A DNA stretch of 64,000 bases from an uncultured Clostridium sp. (GTDB taxonomy: Bacteria > Bacillota > Clostridia > Clostridiales > Clostridiaceae). The stretch is from contig NZ_CAMQZG010000006.1 in NCBI RefSeq assembly GCF_947039605.1, positions 1 through 64,000 on the forward strand, in the 5' to 3' direction. How positions within the stretch are numbered: the first letter of the stretch is position 1; each line of letters opens with the position of its first letter. The position numbers and the translations under genes are program-made. Shown here in pieces: positions 44,746 to 54,073 of this stretch. The notes beneath the pieces are model-generated. The model worked only from the letters and a program-made list of their open reading frames with translations, was not told the origin of the DNA and did not search any database.

Positions 44746-45091
44746 AAATATCAAGCTTTTTAAAGCGTTGATGTATTTATAAAAATTTTAAAATGAGTTT
44801 TATAGTTTTTATAAATTTATAAAATTTTACTCTCACTTGCAGCACTTTGCAGGTAAAATTGTACTAGAAAAAGTTATCCACAGAAGTTTTCTGAAACTTT
44901 ACCTGTGGATAACTTTTTTATTTTTTGTCCACAGCCTTTTAAAATGAAAAAATGTTTGCAGTCAATGTAAAAAATGGGAACATTATTAATAAAACTATAG
45001 TTTTTGTAAAGAATTCTGATAAAAGGATTATTATGATTTAATCTTTCAATTTAATGTGCTATGATAAGAATGCCTAGTTTAATAGATAAAT
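44746..45091. other. Gene-free region with DnaA-box-like sequences
   Basis: It contains TTATCCACA (44874-44882) and TGTGGATAA (44904-44912), 21 bases apart, followed by a T-rich run, then GTCCACAG. The inverted pair is also part of an 11-bp stem (GTTATCCACAG / CTGTGGATAAC) that could end transcription. No gene is seen. Confidence 0.45.
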
Positions 45092-45137
45092 GAAATAACC
45101 ACAAAATCCCTCAAAGGATATTGTGGTTATTTTTTTA
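45092..45137 (-). terminator. Terminator of the GntR/ABC operon
   Basis: AAATAACCACAA and TTGTGGTTATTT, ending in a T run for the minus strand; the plus side also has T. Confidence 0.75.
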
Positions 45138-45740
45138 TATTAATTGTTTTTTCTTTATAGCTTTGATAGATATAAATATGGATATTGGTACTACTATAAA
45201 TGCAGTTACAAGCATGACTGTTGTAAAAGGAACTGCATCTAGTGGTAAGTCTGAATCAAGATATAGTATAAATCTACTATCAATCATAAGTAAAAGGTTT
45301 GGTATCATTATGCCTATAAAAACAGGAACCCAAAGTTCGAAAACAAATATCAATGTTGTTAGTATGCTACAAACTATCATAGAGCTAGTCAAGGTTACAA
45401 GAAAAACATAAATAGCAGTTTCTAATGATACCGTAGCGATATAAATATACGCAGGTAATGTTATAAGCATACATAAAAATTGTAGTAAAAACTTTTCTAT
45501 AACTATCTCAGATTTTTTCACTGGTAAGCTATAAGCTAAGTTACAGTCTATTCCAAGTTGTTGAGCTTTTAAATCCTTCATTGATAGTACAAATATTAAA
45601 AGTGGTAGTGCAATTGCTGATACTAAAGGGATAGGAAATCCACATAATATTATCAAAGAGCACATAACTATAACTATTTTTTCGCTGAAGCATTTTGATA
45701 TATCTATTTTTAAAAGTTTTATAATTCTGTCAGTATTCAA
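45135..45740 (-). CDS. ABC-2 type permease subunit (third of operon)
   Basis: The 201-residue membrane protein has about five or six segments and the shared motif SLPVKKSEIVIEKFL (compare PVKRSQI in its neighbours). TTG start after GGTGA. It is the last gene of the GntR-ABC operon, a more diverged relative of the other two permeases. Confidence 0.78.
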   Translation of the reverse strand: MNTDRIIKLLKIDISKCFSEKIVIVMCSLIILCGFPIPLVSAIALPLLIFVLSMKDLKAQQLGIDCNLAYSLPVKKSEIVIEKFLLQFLCMLITLPAYIYIATVSLETAIYVFLVTLTSSMIVCSILTTLIFVFELWVPVFIGIMIPNLLLMIDSRFILYLDSDLPLDAVPFTTVMLVTAFIVVPISIFISIKAIKKKQLI

Positions 45741-45755
45741 AAATTTATCACCTAC

Positions 45756-46394
45756 TTATTTGTATTCTCTTTTTTTAAAGACTGTTATTGAAATTTTTAT
45801 TGATATTAAATATAAAATAACTGATATTATAGTTATTATTGTAAAGAACAGGTTTATATTCATATCAAAAAGTAATCCAAAGTTAAAGTTAAATTCTCCG
45901 TTTAATATTGCAGTTAAGATAGATGAACTTCCAGAAGCAAGTACAAAAACAGTTCCAAGTATTATTAATTTCAAGTAATTCATTCCAAATTTTAATCCTA
46001 GTGGAATAAAAATAGTTAACATTAAAATTGGCCCACAAACATTCACAGAAAGAACTAACATTCCAAGTGAGTTATCAAATCCATATGAAAGATAAGTTGA
46101 AATTATAGATGTAATACTAAGGAAAATTAGTATGCCGGTATTACACAAATATTTTGATAGTACGATTTGTGATCTTTTTACTGGCATACAAACAAGCTGT
46201 TCACTAGATTTTGTACTTTCTTCTTCAAAAAAAGGTGTTAAGCAAAAGTAAAAGGTACAATAAAATATTCCAAAAGAACTCATTGTAGGAATCCAAATCC
46301 AGTAGATAGAGCAAAATATAAGCATAAAAAGATTAAGCTTTGTGAATAGTGAAGTAGTAGCATATTTTTTTATTAAGTTCATTGTAGTATTCAT
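45756..46394 (-). CDS. ABC-2 type permease subunit (second of operon)
   Basis: The 212-residue membrane protein has about six segments and the loop MPVKRSQIVLSKY. It is clearly homologous to the gene upstream (FDxSLGxxV, IPLGLKFGMNYL). The start at 46394 follows AAGGAG; the frame opens 15 codons earlier. Confidence 0.82.
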   Translation of the reverse strand: MNTTMNLIKKYATTSLFTKLNLFMLIFCSIYWIWIPTMSSFGIFYCTFYFCLTPFFEEESTKSSEQLVCMPVKRSQIVLSKYLCNTGILIFLSITSIISTYLSYGFDNSLGMLVLSVNVCGPILMLTIFIPLGLKFGMNYLKLIILGTVFVLASGSSSILTAILNGEFNFNFGLLFDMNINLFFTIITIISVILYLISIKISITVFKKREYK

Positions 46395-46440
46395 TAAAAA
46401 AACTCCTTGTATAAAAATTATTTTATTCAAGTAACACAAT

Positions 46441-47067
46441 CTAGCTAAATTCTTTTTTCTTAAAAAGGTGGATTGAAAGTTTCATTGAGAATAGATAAAG
46501 GACTAAACAAATAATAATTGACGGTGCAATAAGATGTGTTAAGTCATAGTTAAAGTTTAGTAGTATTTCTCCATTCATAATATCTGCAATTGAAAGCATT
46601 GTAAAAACACCTAAAGCTGTGCAAAGACCAACACTAACTACTTGAAGCCACATCATTCCAATTTTAAATCCTAAAGGAATAAGAAATGATAATAATAAAA
46701 TAGGTATACAAATAGTTATAAGAGTAACTGCTTGCCCAAGAGAAGTATCAAATCCAAATGTTAAGAATACTGAAAAAAGTCCTAGTAGGATAATGACGGA
46801 TAGGATAAGAAAATTGCTAATATATATAGAAGCAATAATCTGTGACCTCTTCACTGGTAAGTGTGTATTAGTTTGATTTACATCAGTATTTTGATATGCA
46901 CTTATTGGAATAATACAAAAGTATAAAAATATAAATAGTGTTGCATGTACATTAAAATGAGGGAAAATAAATCCCCAAAGTAAACCACCAAGTAAGAACA
47001 ATAGAGAACTTACATTTATAAAATTAATTGTTATATGTTTTTTTATTAAATTAGTTATAACATTCAT
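46441..47067 (-). CDS. ABC-2 type permease subunit (first of operon)
   Basis: The 208-residue membrane protein has about six segments and the loop LPVKRSQIIASIY. It lies 18 bases after the ATPase gene; ATG after AAGGAG. Likely forms the channel with its two relatives. Confidence 0.82.
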   Translation of the reverse strand: MNVITNLIKKHITINFINVSSLLFLLGGLLWGFIFPHFNVHATLFIFLYFCIIPISAYQNTDVNQTNTHLPVKRSQIIASIYISNFLILSVIILLGLFSVFLTFGFDTSLGQAVTLITICIPILLLSFLIPLGFKIGMMWLQVVSVGLCTALGVFTMLSIADIMNGEILLNFNYDLTHLIAPSIIICLVLYLFSMKLSIHLFKKKEFS

Positions 47068-47085
47068 AGTAGAAACTCCTTATAT

Positions 47086-47937
47086 TTATTTTTTAAGGTA
47101 ATAAATCATAAGGTCTTCAAGGCATACTCTTTCATAAATTGCCTCATCTCCAAAGGTTGCAAAGACTTCTCTATAATTGTTTGTTAGTGCATTAAAGCCA
47201 AACTTAGCTTCTTTAAGTCCTATTAAATTTTGTTTAGTTGTTTCATTTATAAGTGAGTTAGGTCCTTTTACAATTCTATGTTTTTCAAGTAGTGTATCTT
47301 TTTCACCACTTAAAAGTATCTTTCCTTTATCTATAAAGTAGATATAATCTGCTGATTTTTCTAGGTCGCTTGTTATGTGTGAAGAGTAGAACACGCTCAT
47401 ATCACCTGATTCAAGATGTTCAGATAGCATGTCTATAAATTCATTTCTTACAACAGGGTCAAGATTTACTGTTGGCTCATCCATTATAAGAAGTTTTGGT
47501 CTGTGTGATAATGCCATACAAAGTTCAAATTGTTTTTTCTTTCCTGATGAAAGGTCTTTGTATAGAGTTTTTTGATTTAGGTCAAATTTAGAAATGTATT
47601 TTTCATATAAGTCATTATCCCAAGACGGATAAAATCTTGAAATCATAGCTTTAATTTTTTTTAGTTGTAATTTTGGTGGATAGCCTGACTCAATTCCAAC
47701 ATAAGCTATTTGTGATTTAAGTTCTATTTCATTTTCTCTAAGTGCTTTATTAAATATTTTAATTTCTCCACTTTCAGGAAAAATTAAATCCATTATAAGT
47801 TTGATAGTTGTTGTCTTACCTGAACCATTTTTCCCTATAAATCCTGTGATATACCCCTTTGGAATATCAAGTTTGTCCACATCAAGTGTAAATTCACCAA
47901 GTGTTTTCTTTAAGTTTCTAATTTCTACTGCGTTCAT
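47086..47937 (-). CDS. ABC transporter ATPase (YtrB/BcrA-like)
   Basis: The 283-residue ATPase has Walker A GKNGSGKTT, signature LSSGKKKQFELCMAL, Walker B LLIMDEP and the switch His in YSSHIT. The C-terminal 60 residues are family-specific. Order GntR-ATPase-permeases matches the ytr operon of Bacillus, which responds to cell-wall antibiotics. Its ribosome binding site is inside the end of the GntR gene, so translation is coupled. Confidence 0.92.
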   Translation of the reverse strand: MNAVEIRNLKKTLGEFTLDVDKLDIPKGYITGFIGKNGSGKTTTIKLIMDLIFPESGEIKIFNKALRENEIELKSQIAYVGIESGYPPKLQLKKIKAMISRFYPSWDNDLYEKYISKFDLNQKTLYKDLSSGKKKQFELCMALSHRPKLLIMDEPTVNLDPVVRNEFIDMLSEHLESGDMSVFYSSHITSDLEKSADYIYFIDKGKILLSGEKDTLLEKHRIVKGPNSLINETTKQNLIGLKEAKFGFNALTNNYREVFATFGDEAIYERVCLEDLMIYYLKK

Positions 47938-47940
47938 ATA

Positions 47941-48315
47941 TTAAACCTCCTGATAAAGAATTTTTATAACTTCTATAAGATTATCTTCTGCTAAGTCTAT
48001 TGATTTTGCAGTTTTTATGATTTCACTAAGGCTATCTTCAATCTTGCTCATTGTGATTTCCTTTAATCTTTCGTTATTTTTAGAGCTTATAAAGCTTCCT
48101 TTTCCAGCAACAGTTTGTATAAACCCATCCTTCTCTAGCTCTTCATAAGCTTTTTTAGTAGTGATTATGCTAACTCTAAGTTCTTTTGCAAGAACTCTGA
48201 TAGAAGGAAGTGGGTCAGTAGGGTTTAGATTTCCTTTAAAAATTTCACTCTCTATTTGTGCTTTAATTTGCAGATAGAGAGGAATTGATGATGAATTTGA
48301 GACAATAATATTCAA
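47941..48315 (-). CDS. GntR-family regulator, YtrA subfamily
   Basis: The 124-residue protein has a winged helix (PLYLQIKAQIESEIFKGNL, LPSIRVLAKELRVSIITTKKAYEELE, GKGSFIS) and only a short C-terminal helix pair, the YtrA form. TTG start 8 bases after GGGGGAG. It likely represses its own operon through the palindrome at 48587. Confidence 0.92.
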   Translation of the reverse strand: MNIIVSNSSSIPLYLQIKAQIESEIFKGNLNPTDPLPSIRVLAKELRVSIITTKKAYEELEKDGFIQTVAGKGSFISSKNNERLKEITMSKIEDSLSEIIKTAKSIDLAEDNLIEVIKILYQEV

Positions 48316-48340
48316 AAATAAACTCCCCCTTATTGACTAG

Positions 48341-48529
48341 CTAATCAATACCTTTTATTTTTCTGTAATAGATAGGTGCTACAACAAATCCTGTTACTAT
48401 AATTGTTAGTAGTGAAATTGAGTTTGCAGGTATTATACCAATAGTTGCAAGTATACCTATTAGCACAAGAACAGCAACTCCTATAAAACTAAGAATTTTA
48501 AGTATCTTGTAGACTGTATTAATTGACAT
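48341..48529 (-). CDS. Small membrane protein, 62 aa
   Basis: Two hydrophobic segments (about 9-30 and 36-53) and a basic C-terminus. The start at 48529 follows GGAGG by 8 bases. It leads the GntR/ABC operon. Unknown function. Confidence 0.7.
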   Translation of the reverse strand: MSINTVYKILKILSFIGVAVLVLIGILATIGIIPANSISLLTIIVTGFVVAPIYYRKIKGID

Positions 48530-48586
48530 GAAATACACCTCCGTATTTTTTAGCTTTTGTTTAGTAAATATATTATGTCTGTGTTT

Positions 48587-48613
48587 AACTGTATATATAC
48601 AATATACACAGTT
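48587..48613. promoter_or_regulatory. Likely operator of the GntR/ABC operon
   Basis: The 27-bp inverted repeat has arms AACTGTATATA and TATACACAGTT (one mismatch). It lies about 60 bases upstream of the first gene. Confidence 0.6.
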
Positions 48614-48728
48614 GATAGTTTAATAGTAACTTACTGAATATGGGAATACAATTATAATCGTTAGACAAATTTAGACAAGGTTCATACAAAATTTAGGAGG
48701 AATTTTAAAACATTCTGTTAATTTAACT

Positions 48729-48840
48729 TGTTATTTATTGACTTTATAGAGAAATAATATAAAATAATAGATGGTGAATTAAATAAAAGCGTTACACATA
48801 TAGAGCAGATGGGCGGCATATACTACCCATTTGCTTTTTT
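48729..48840 (+). promoter_or_regulatory. Short leader with terminator before the MATE gene (possible attenuator)
   Basis: A promoter (TTGACT at about 48739, TATAAA 15 bases on) is followed within about 50 bases by a strong terminator: AGCAGATGGG / CCCATTTGCT with loop CGGCATATACTA and six T (48801-48837). The MATE ribosome binding site comes only 24 bases later, so nearly all transcripts should end before the gene unless something prevents it. I do not recognise a known riboswitch. Confidence 0.5.
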
Positions 48841-48874
48841 GTCGTCTAAAAATTGAATAGAGGGGGACTTTTAA

Positions 48875-50254
48875 TTGAAGGGGATATTAAAAGATAAGAA
48901 GTTTTTAAAGAGTTTATGGGTACTTGCAGTACCAATAGTTATTCAAAATTTTATCATGTCATCATTAAATTTAGTAGATAATCTTATGATAGGAAACCTT
49001 GGTGAGGAAGCAATAGCCGCAGTAGGGCTTGCTAACCAATATTTCTTTGTATTTATGCTATGTATTGCAGGTATCACAGCTGGGGCAAGTATTTTTATGG
49101 CTCAGTATTGGGGAAGAAAAGATACTGAGAAAATTAAGACAGTTTTAGGTCTTAGTCTTGTTATAGGTCTTGTTGCATCAATAATTTTTGCTATAGGAGC
49201 ATTTTTTATACCAGAAACTATAATGGGGATTTTATCACAAGACCCAGTAGTTATAGAACTTGGAGTAGATTATCTTCAAATGGCAGCGGTTAGTTATTTA
49301 ATTACTAATATTACAATGACTTATTCAGCAGCTTTAAGAAGTACAGAACAGCCAAGCATTCCTATGTTTGCAAGTATTCTTGGAGTTTTAGTAAATGCAT
49401 TTTTAAACTGGGTATTTATATTTGGAAATCTTGGAGCACCAGAAATGGGTGTTATGGGAGCGGCACTTGCTACTACAATAGCAAGAGTTGTAGAGATGGC
49501 ATATATTTTATTTATGGTTTATGCAAAGAAAAACAAAGTTGCAGCAAATATAAAAGAGCTTTTAAGTTTTGATAAAGCTTTTATAAAGATATATTTTAAA
49601 ACTTCATGGTCAGTTATTGCAAATGAACTTGTTTGGTCAGTTGGAATGATGGCTTATTCAATTGCTTATGCAAGAATTGGGACACAAGCAGTTGCATCAA
49701 TGCAGATTGCTACAACAATAATCAATTTATTTATGGTTATAGGTATAGGTATAGCAGTTGCAGCCTGTATTATGATAGGAAATAAAATTGGAGCAGGGGA
49801 TGAGGAAGAAGCAAAAGATTATGCTATAAAGATAGGAATATTATCACCTATAGTGGGTGCTGTAATAGGTCTTGGTCTTTGGATATTTGCACCTCTAGCT
49901 GTAACTCCATTTAATATAAGTCCAGAAACTGCTGCCTCAACAATCTTAGTTTTAAGACTTGTTGCAGTGTTTACACCAATTAGAACTTTTAATGTTGTTA
50001 TGATAATTGGAGTTTTAAGAGGTGGTGGAGATACAACATTCTCTATGATGGTTCAAGCAGGGACAGTTTGGTTATATTCAGTTCCAGGGGCATTTATAGG
50101 AGCGACTGTTTTAGGGTTACCACTTATAGCAGTTTACTTTATAATTTGTACAGAAGAATTTATAAAATTATTCTTTGAAATTTACAGACTTAAATCAGGT
50201 AAATGGATTAGAAATGTAATTCAAGAAAGTGAAAAAGTTGCGATTGGAATTTAA
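48875..50254 (+). CDS. MATE-family efflux transporter
   Basis: The 459-residue protein has 12 membrane segments in two repeats. The pattern PIVIQNFIMSSLNLVDNLMIGNLGEEAIAAVGLANQ is typical of the clostridial/NorM-like group. It exports cationic drugs in exchange for sodium or protons. TTG start after AGGGGGA. A terminator in its leader hints at attenuation. Confidence 0.95.
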   Translation: MKGILKDKKFLKSLWVLAVPIVIQNFIMSSLNLVDNLMIGNLGEEAIAAVGLANQYFFVFMLCIAGITAGASIFMAQYWGRKDTEKIKTVLGLSLVIGLVASIIFAIGAFFIPETIMGILSQDPVVIELGVDYLQMAAVSYLITNITMTYSAALRSTEQPSIPMFASILGVLVNAFLNWVFIFGNLGAPEMGVMGAALATTIARVVEMAYILFMVYAKKNKVAANIKELLSFDKAFIKIYFKTSWSVIANELVWSVGMMAYSIAYARIGTQAVASMQIATTIINLFMVIGIGIAVAACIMIGNKIGAGDEEEAKDYAIKIGILSPIVGAVIGLGLWIFAPLAVTPFNISPETAASTILVLRLVAVFTPIRTFNVVMIIGVLRGGGDTTFSMMVQAGTVWLYSVPGAFIGATVLGLPLIAVYFIICTEEFIKLFFEIYRLKSGKWIRNVIQESEKVAIGI

Positions 50255-50268
50255 AAATTAATACTTAG

Positions 50269-50315
50269 AAGCTAGAAAAGAGTAGAAATAAAACACTCTT
50301 TTCTAGCTTTTTTTA
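50269..50315 (+). terminator. Terminator of the MATE gene
   Basis: AAGCTAGAAAAGAGT and ACTCTTTTCTAGCTT, seven T. Confidence 0.9.
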
Positions 50316-50386
50316 TTTGAAATTAAAGTAAATATCATAATGAAAATAAAATTATACAAATTAATTTTAAAATAGACAATATGACC

Positions 50387-50415
50387 AGTTAGGCATATAA
50401 AACGACTAGTTAGGC
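50387..50415 (+). promoter_or_regulatory. LytTR/VirR-type direct repeats upstream of the secreted peptide gene
   Basis: AGTTAGGC occurs at 50387-50394 and 50408-50415, exactly 21 bases apart, in ACCAGTTAGGCAT and ACTAGTTAGGCCA. The first resembles the VirR box CCCAGTTNTNCAC of C. perfringens and fits most of the AgrA/LytTR pattern. The sites are 86 bases before the peptide gene start. Confidence 0.68.
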
Positions 50416-50500
50416 CAAATAGATTGTTTTTTTTTAGCATGTATGTTAGTCTTTGATTGTAAATATTTACTAAAAAGTGAATTTAAAGGAAGGGATATTA

Positions 50501-50860
50501 ATGAATAAATTTGTGAAAAAAATTATAGTAGGATCTATGTTAGGAATAAGTTTGTTTTCAGTTTCAGCAATGGCAATTAATCAAGATTTTGGAGGTATAG
50601 GTCCAGTTGAGGAATATCATGGTGGATCTTGTGGTGGAACAGGAGCTAATCATTTTGCTGGCGTTAAAAGGGCTTATAAGGGGAGTGTTGGAACAGATGC
50701 ATTTAGTTGGACAAAAGCTGGTTCAACATCAACAAGTGTTAGAACAAGAGTTGTCATAGGTGGACAAGAGATGGGAAATTTAGTTCAAGGAAAAGGTAGA
50801 GTTCAATCAATGCAGTTTAGACGAGATGGAAATTATAAAGTAAATGAGAAACATAGATAA
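50501..50860 (+). CDS. Secreted small protein of unknown function (putative bacteriocin-like peptide)
   Basis: The 119-residue precursor has a clear signal peptide (MNKFVKK, hydrophobic core, cleavage after SAMA, about residue 25). The mature part has about 94 residues, is rich in Gly, Ser, Thr and Arg, and has one Cys in HGGSCGGTG and a basic tail. The start at 50501 follows AAGGAAGGG. Two FtsX-like permeases and an ABC ATPase follow. A peptide plus such an ABC set behind LytTR sites resembles lactococcin-972-type bacteriocin clusters in layout, but I do not recognise the peptide. Confidence 0.7.
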   Translation: MNKFVKKIIVGSMLGISLFSVSAMAINQDFGGIGPVEEYHGGSCGGTGANHFAGVKRAYKGSVGTDAFSWTKAGSTSTSVRTRVVIGGQEMGNLVQGKGRVQSMQFRRDGNYKVNEKHR

Positions 50861-50917
50861 AAAATAATTTGATTTCTCTAATTTATAAATTAGGGAAATC
50901 AATTTTTAGGAGGAGAT

Positions 50918-52006
50918 ATGGTTATTAAGAAACTTAGAAAATCAAAGTTTGTTTGGATTAGTATGACCATGATAATTTTATTTGTTTTTGTAATTGGTGG
51001 AAGTATTAACTCGTTAAAAGATTTACTTCACACAGAAAATGGAATAATGCCATCTAATAACATATCAGTAACTTTTAATTCAGAGTTGAAAAATGATGAA
51101 TTTTTAAAAATCTTAGAGAAATTAAAAAGTGATAAAAACTTAGTTTTAAATTATGGAGCAGCAAATGAATTTTCAAGCTATGAATCAAATGTACATGGAA
51201 TTTATTATGATGAAAATTATGAATTAGGTTTTAATTTGCTTGAAGGACGATATTTTTCAAAAGAAGAAATACAATCTGAAAATAAGCTAGCTATAATTGG
51301 TAGAGGTATGATTAAATCATGTATAGAAGAAAATGGGACGAGATATATCTTTAGAGGTAAACATAAGTATAGGGTTATTGGTATTATTGGGAATGAAAAA
51401 GATGTTAATAAGGAAGCTACATATGACTATACTATAATTTATAATTTAAATTCTATTTTAAATATTGAAGATTTTAGTAAGGAATACTGGGATATAGGAA
51501 GTAATTTATATTCGCAGGATGAAATAATTTCTAGGGTTACAACAATGTTGGGTGCTGATGAAATAACTGGAATTGCATATTATGAAGGGTTATATCCAGA
51601 ACCTTTAAAGGGAGCTATTGGTATGTCAATGCCATTAATTATTAATTGTATATTTATAATAATATGTATGATACTTACACTGTTAAGAGCAATAGTGTAT
51701 TGGATTGAATATTTAAAATTAGAGTTTGGAGTGCGATTAGCATTTGGAGCAACAAAAAAGGAAATTATGAAAATTATACTTGAAAGATACTTATTAATTT
51801 ATAGTATATCAACAGCTAGTGCTATAGTTATTAATTATATTTTGAGGGAAACTAAAATAAATGGAATATTCAATTATGAAATAGGGGTAAATTTTATTAT
51901 TTATAGTTTTATATTTTTATGTATTTTAAGCTTAATAACGATACCTTTCATAAAGAGAATTATAGATAAAACAAAAATAAGTCAACTTTTGAAGGAGAAT
52001 AGATAG
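50918..52006 (+). CDS. FtsX/MacB-like ABC permease (peptide cluster, first)
   Basis: The 362-residue protein has an N-terminal membrane segment, an extracellular domain of about 200 residues (LLEGRYFSKEEI, MacB periplasmic-type) and three C-terminal segments with ELGVRLAFGATKKEIMKII-like wording (LEFGVRLAFGATKKEI). ATG after AGGAGG. Part of the peptide/ABC operon. Confidence 0.85.
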   Translation: MVIKKLRKSKFVWISMTMIILFVFVIGGSINSLKDLLHTENGIMPSNNISVTFNSELKNDEFLKILEKLKSDKNLVLNYGAANEFSSYESNVHGIYYDENYELGFNLLEGRYFSKEEIQSENKLAIIGRGMIKSCIEENGTRYIFRGKHKYRVIGIIGNEKDVNKEATYDYTIIYNLNSILNIEDFSKEYWDIGSNLYSQDEIISRVTTMLGADEITGIAYYEGLYPEPLKGAIGMSMPLIINCIFIIICMILTLLRAIVYWIEYLKLEFGVRLAFGATKKEIMKIILERYLLIYSISTASAIVINYILRETKINGIFNYEIGVNFIIYSFIFLCILSLITIPFIKRIIDKTKISQLLKENR

Positions 52007-52010
52007 TTAT

Positions 52011-53255
52011 ATGGGAATTAAATATGTAAAGATTAGTTTGAAAAAAAATATATTTTTGAATATTATTTTAATATTTCAATTAGCATTGGGCATATATGCT
52101 ATATATAATTCTATCATTTTAGGTACAGATATAAAAAATGAATCTCAAGATATAAGTAAATATTTTAATAATGGAGATGTTTATAATTTAAGAATTAATA
52201 ATAGTGATATGATATATGAATTAGAAAAAAATGAATTGAAAAAAATTGATGATTTTTATAATGAGTTAGACAATATAAATGGAATAAGTATTTTATATAA
52301 TCAAAGGCTTCCGATAAATATTTCAGTATTTGAAGGGTATCAAAATTTAAGTGAGTTTGATGGAACATTCAATGAGGGTGGGGAAAAAAAATTTCAAGCA
52401 CAGACAATTTTTTTAAGTCCTAATTTTTTTGAAATTTTTGATTTGAAAGTTTCAGACGGAGAATCTTTAATTGAAAATAAAATAGTAAATTCTAACGAAG
52501 ATAGTAATTTGTTTTTAGTTGGTAAAAATTTTGCAAAAGAATTTCCAATTGGAAGTACTATAGAACATGAATGGAATGAAGATAATAAACCTACTAGAGG
52601 AAAAGTAGTAGGGATTTTGGAAGAAAATCAGAAAATACCATATTCTATATTTTTTAATGGAAAAGAATATGTAAATCTTGATAATACGATTGTTGCATTG
52701 GATTCACAATTAGATATAAAAGGAAGAGTTGAGGGGCGAGCTGGAAATAATCTTATATTTTTTGATGAAAATTTAAAGGATGAAAAAATTTTAGAAATAA
52801 AGAAACAAATTGTTGATGAATTTAAAAAATTCAATTTAAATGTAGGGGTAATAGATGGTTCTAAAGTTTTAAATTCGGAGTTAAATATTAGCAAGCAAAA
52901 ATTAGAAATATATAATATGATGTCTATAGTTATTTTAATTACAGTGTCAATAACATTTATAATTTCATTATTAAATTCTATTGAAAAAAGAAAAAAAGAA
53001 TTTGGGATTTATGTTTTAAATGGTGCAAGACTAAAGGATATTGCAATGATTATATTTGCTGAAATTATATTTATGGTAGGAAGTGCATATTTAGTATTTA
53101 ATTTATATTTACAAACACTAGATATTCATATAAATGGTATTCTTGTAATCTTTATTGGATTATTATTGTTAATATATTCTTTAGTTACAATGTTAATTCC
53201 TCTAAGAAAAATATTTAAATATTCAATTCAAGAATTAGTGAAAGGGGATGAGTAA
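52011..53255 (+). CDS. FtsX/MacB-like ABC permease (peptide cluster, second)
   Basis: The 414-residue protein has the same plan as its upstream neighbour: one N-terminal segment, a large extracellular domain and three C-terminal segments with RKKEFGIYVLNGARLKDIAMI. It starts 4 bases after the previous stop, so translation is coupled. The two probably make a heterodimeric permease. Base composition is very AT-rich. Confidence 0.85.
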   Translation: MGIKYVKISLKKNIFLNIILIFQLALGIYAIYNSIILGTDIKNESQDISKYFNNGDVYNLRINNSDMIYELEKNELKKIDDFYNELDNINGISILYNQRLPINISVFEGYQNLSEFDGTFNEGGEKKFQAQTIFLSPNFFEIFDLKVSDGESLIENKIVNSNEDSNLFLVGKNFAKEFPIGSTIEHEWNEDNKPTRGKVVGILEENQKIPYSIFFNGKEYVNLDNTIVALDSQLDIKGRVEGRAGNNLIFFDENLKDEKILEIKKQIVDEFKKFNLNVGVIDGSKVLNSELNISKQKLEIYNMMSIVILITVSITFIISLLNSIEKRKKEFGIYVLNGARLKDIAMIIFAEIIFMVGSAYLVFNLYLQTLDIHINGILVIFIGLLLLIYSLVTMLIPLRKIFKYSIQELVKGDE

Positions 53256-53258
53256 AGT

Positions 53259-53939
53259 ATGGAAATAATAAGATTAAAAGAAATAAGCAAAATTTATAAA
53301 AATAAAAAAGTAGAAAATAAAGTTTTGTATGATGTTAATTTAAGTATCAAGCAAGGTGATTTTGTGGCTATAGTAGGTACTTCTGGATCAGGAAAAAGTA
53401 CTTTACTAAATATACTTGGCTTATTAGATGTTCAGACAAATGGAGAGTATCACCTAGATGGAAAAAATACAGACCAATTGAATGAAAAGGAATTTGCTAA
53501 ACTTAGAAATACTACATTTGGTTTTGTAGTTCAACATTTTGCACTTATAAAAGATTTAACTGTTTATGATAATATTGAGATACCACTAGAGTATGGGAAT
53601 GTCAAAAAAGGAATACGAAAAGCAAAAATTATTGAAATTTTAAAGAAATTAAAAATTGAAGAAAAGATGAACTCTAAAGTAAATGAGTTATCAGGTGGGC
53701 AGTGTCAAAGGGTTGCAATTGCTAGAGCACTTGTGAATAATCCTAAAATTATTTTAGCAGATGAACCAACAGGCGCATTGGATAAACAGACTGGATTAGA
53801 GGTTATGGATATATTAAAAAAACTTAACAAGGAAGGCAAAACAATATTGTTAGTTACTCATGATGAAGCCATAGCTAATAGGTGTGATAAAATTATAAGG
53901 ATTGAAGATGGAAAAATTTTAACAGAAATATTTAGATAA
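53259..53939 (+). CDS. ABC transporter ATPase (MacB / bacteriocin-export type)
   Basis: The 226-residue ATPase has Walker A GTSGSGKST, Q-loop region VVQHFALIKDLTV, signature LSGGQCQRVAIARAL, Walker B IILADEPTGALD and THDEA. Short ATPases of this form pair with MacB-like permeases in peptide export or immunity. It closes the operon, 3 bases after the permease. Confidence 0.93.
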   Translation: MEIIRLKEISKIYKNKKVENKVLYDVNLSIKQGDFVAIVGTSGSGKSTLLNILGLLDVQTNGEYHLDGKNTDQLNEKEFAKLRNTTFGFVVQHFALIKDLTVYDNIEIPLEYGNVKKGIRKAKIIEILKKLKIEEKMNSKVNELSGGQCQRVAIARALVNNPKIILADEPTGALDKQTGLEVMDILKKLNKEGKTILLVTHDEAIANRCDKIIRIEDGKILTEIFR

Positions 53940-53952
53940 TTAAATTGTTATA

Positions 53953-53990
53953 GAAAGCTACCAACGAGTTCTGTTGGTAGCTTTTATTTT
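53953..53990 (+). terminator. Terminator of the peptide/ABC operon
   Basis: AAAGCTACCAAC and GTTGGTAGCTTT. Confidence 0.9.
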
Positions 53991-54073
53991 ATTAGATAGT
54001 TCTTCTAATCTTTTTGTTTTTTTATGGAGAAGATATAAAGAAATATACGTCCTATAGAACTTCGGATAAGTAT

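Noticed and set aside
50501..50860. Lactococcin 972 itself
   Set aside because: The mature peptide lacks the Trp/Gly/His pattern I remember for that family; only the gene layout is similar.
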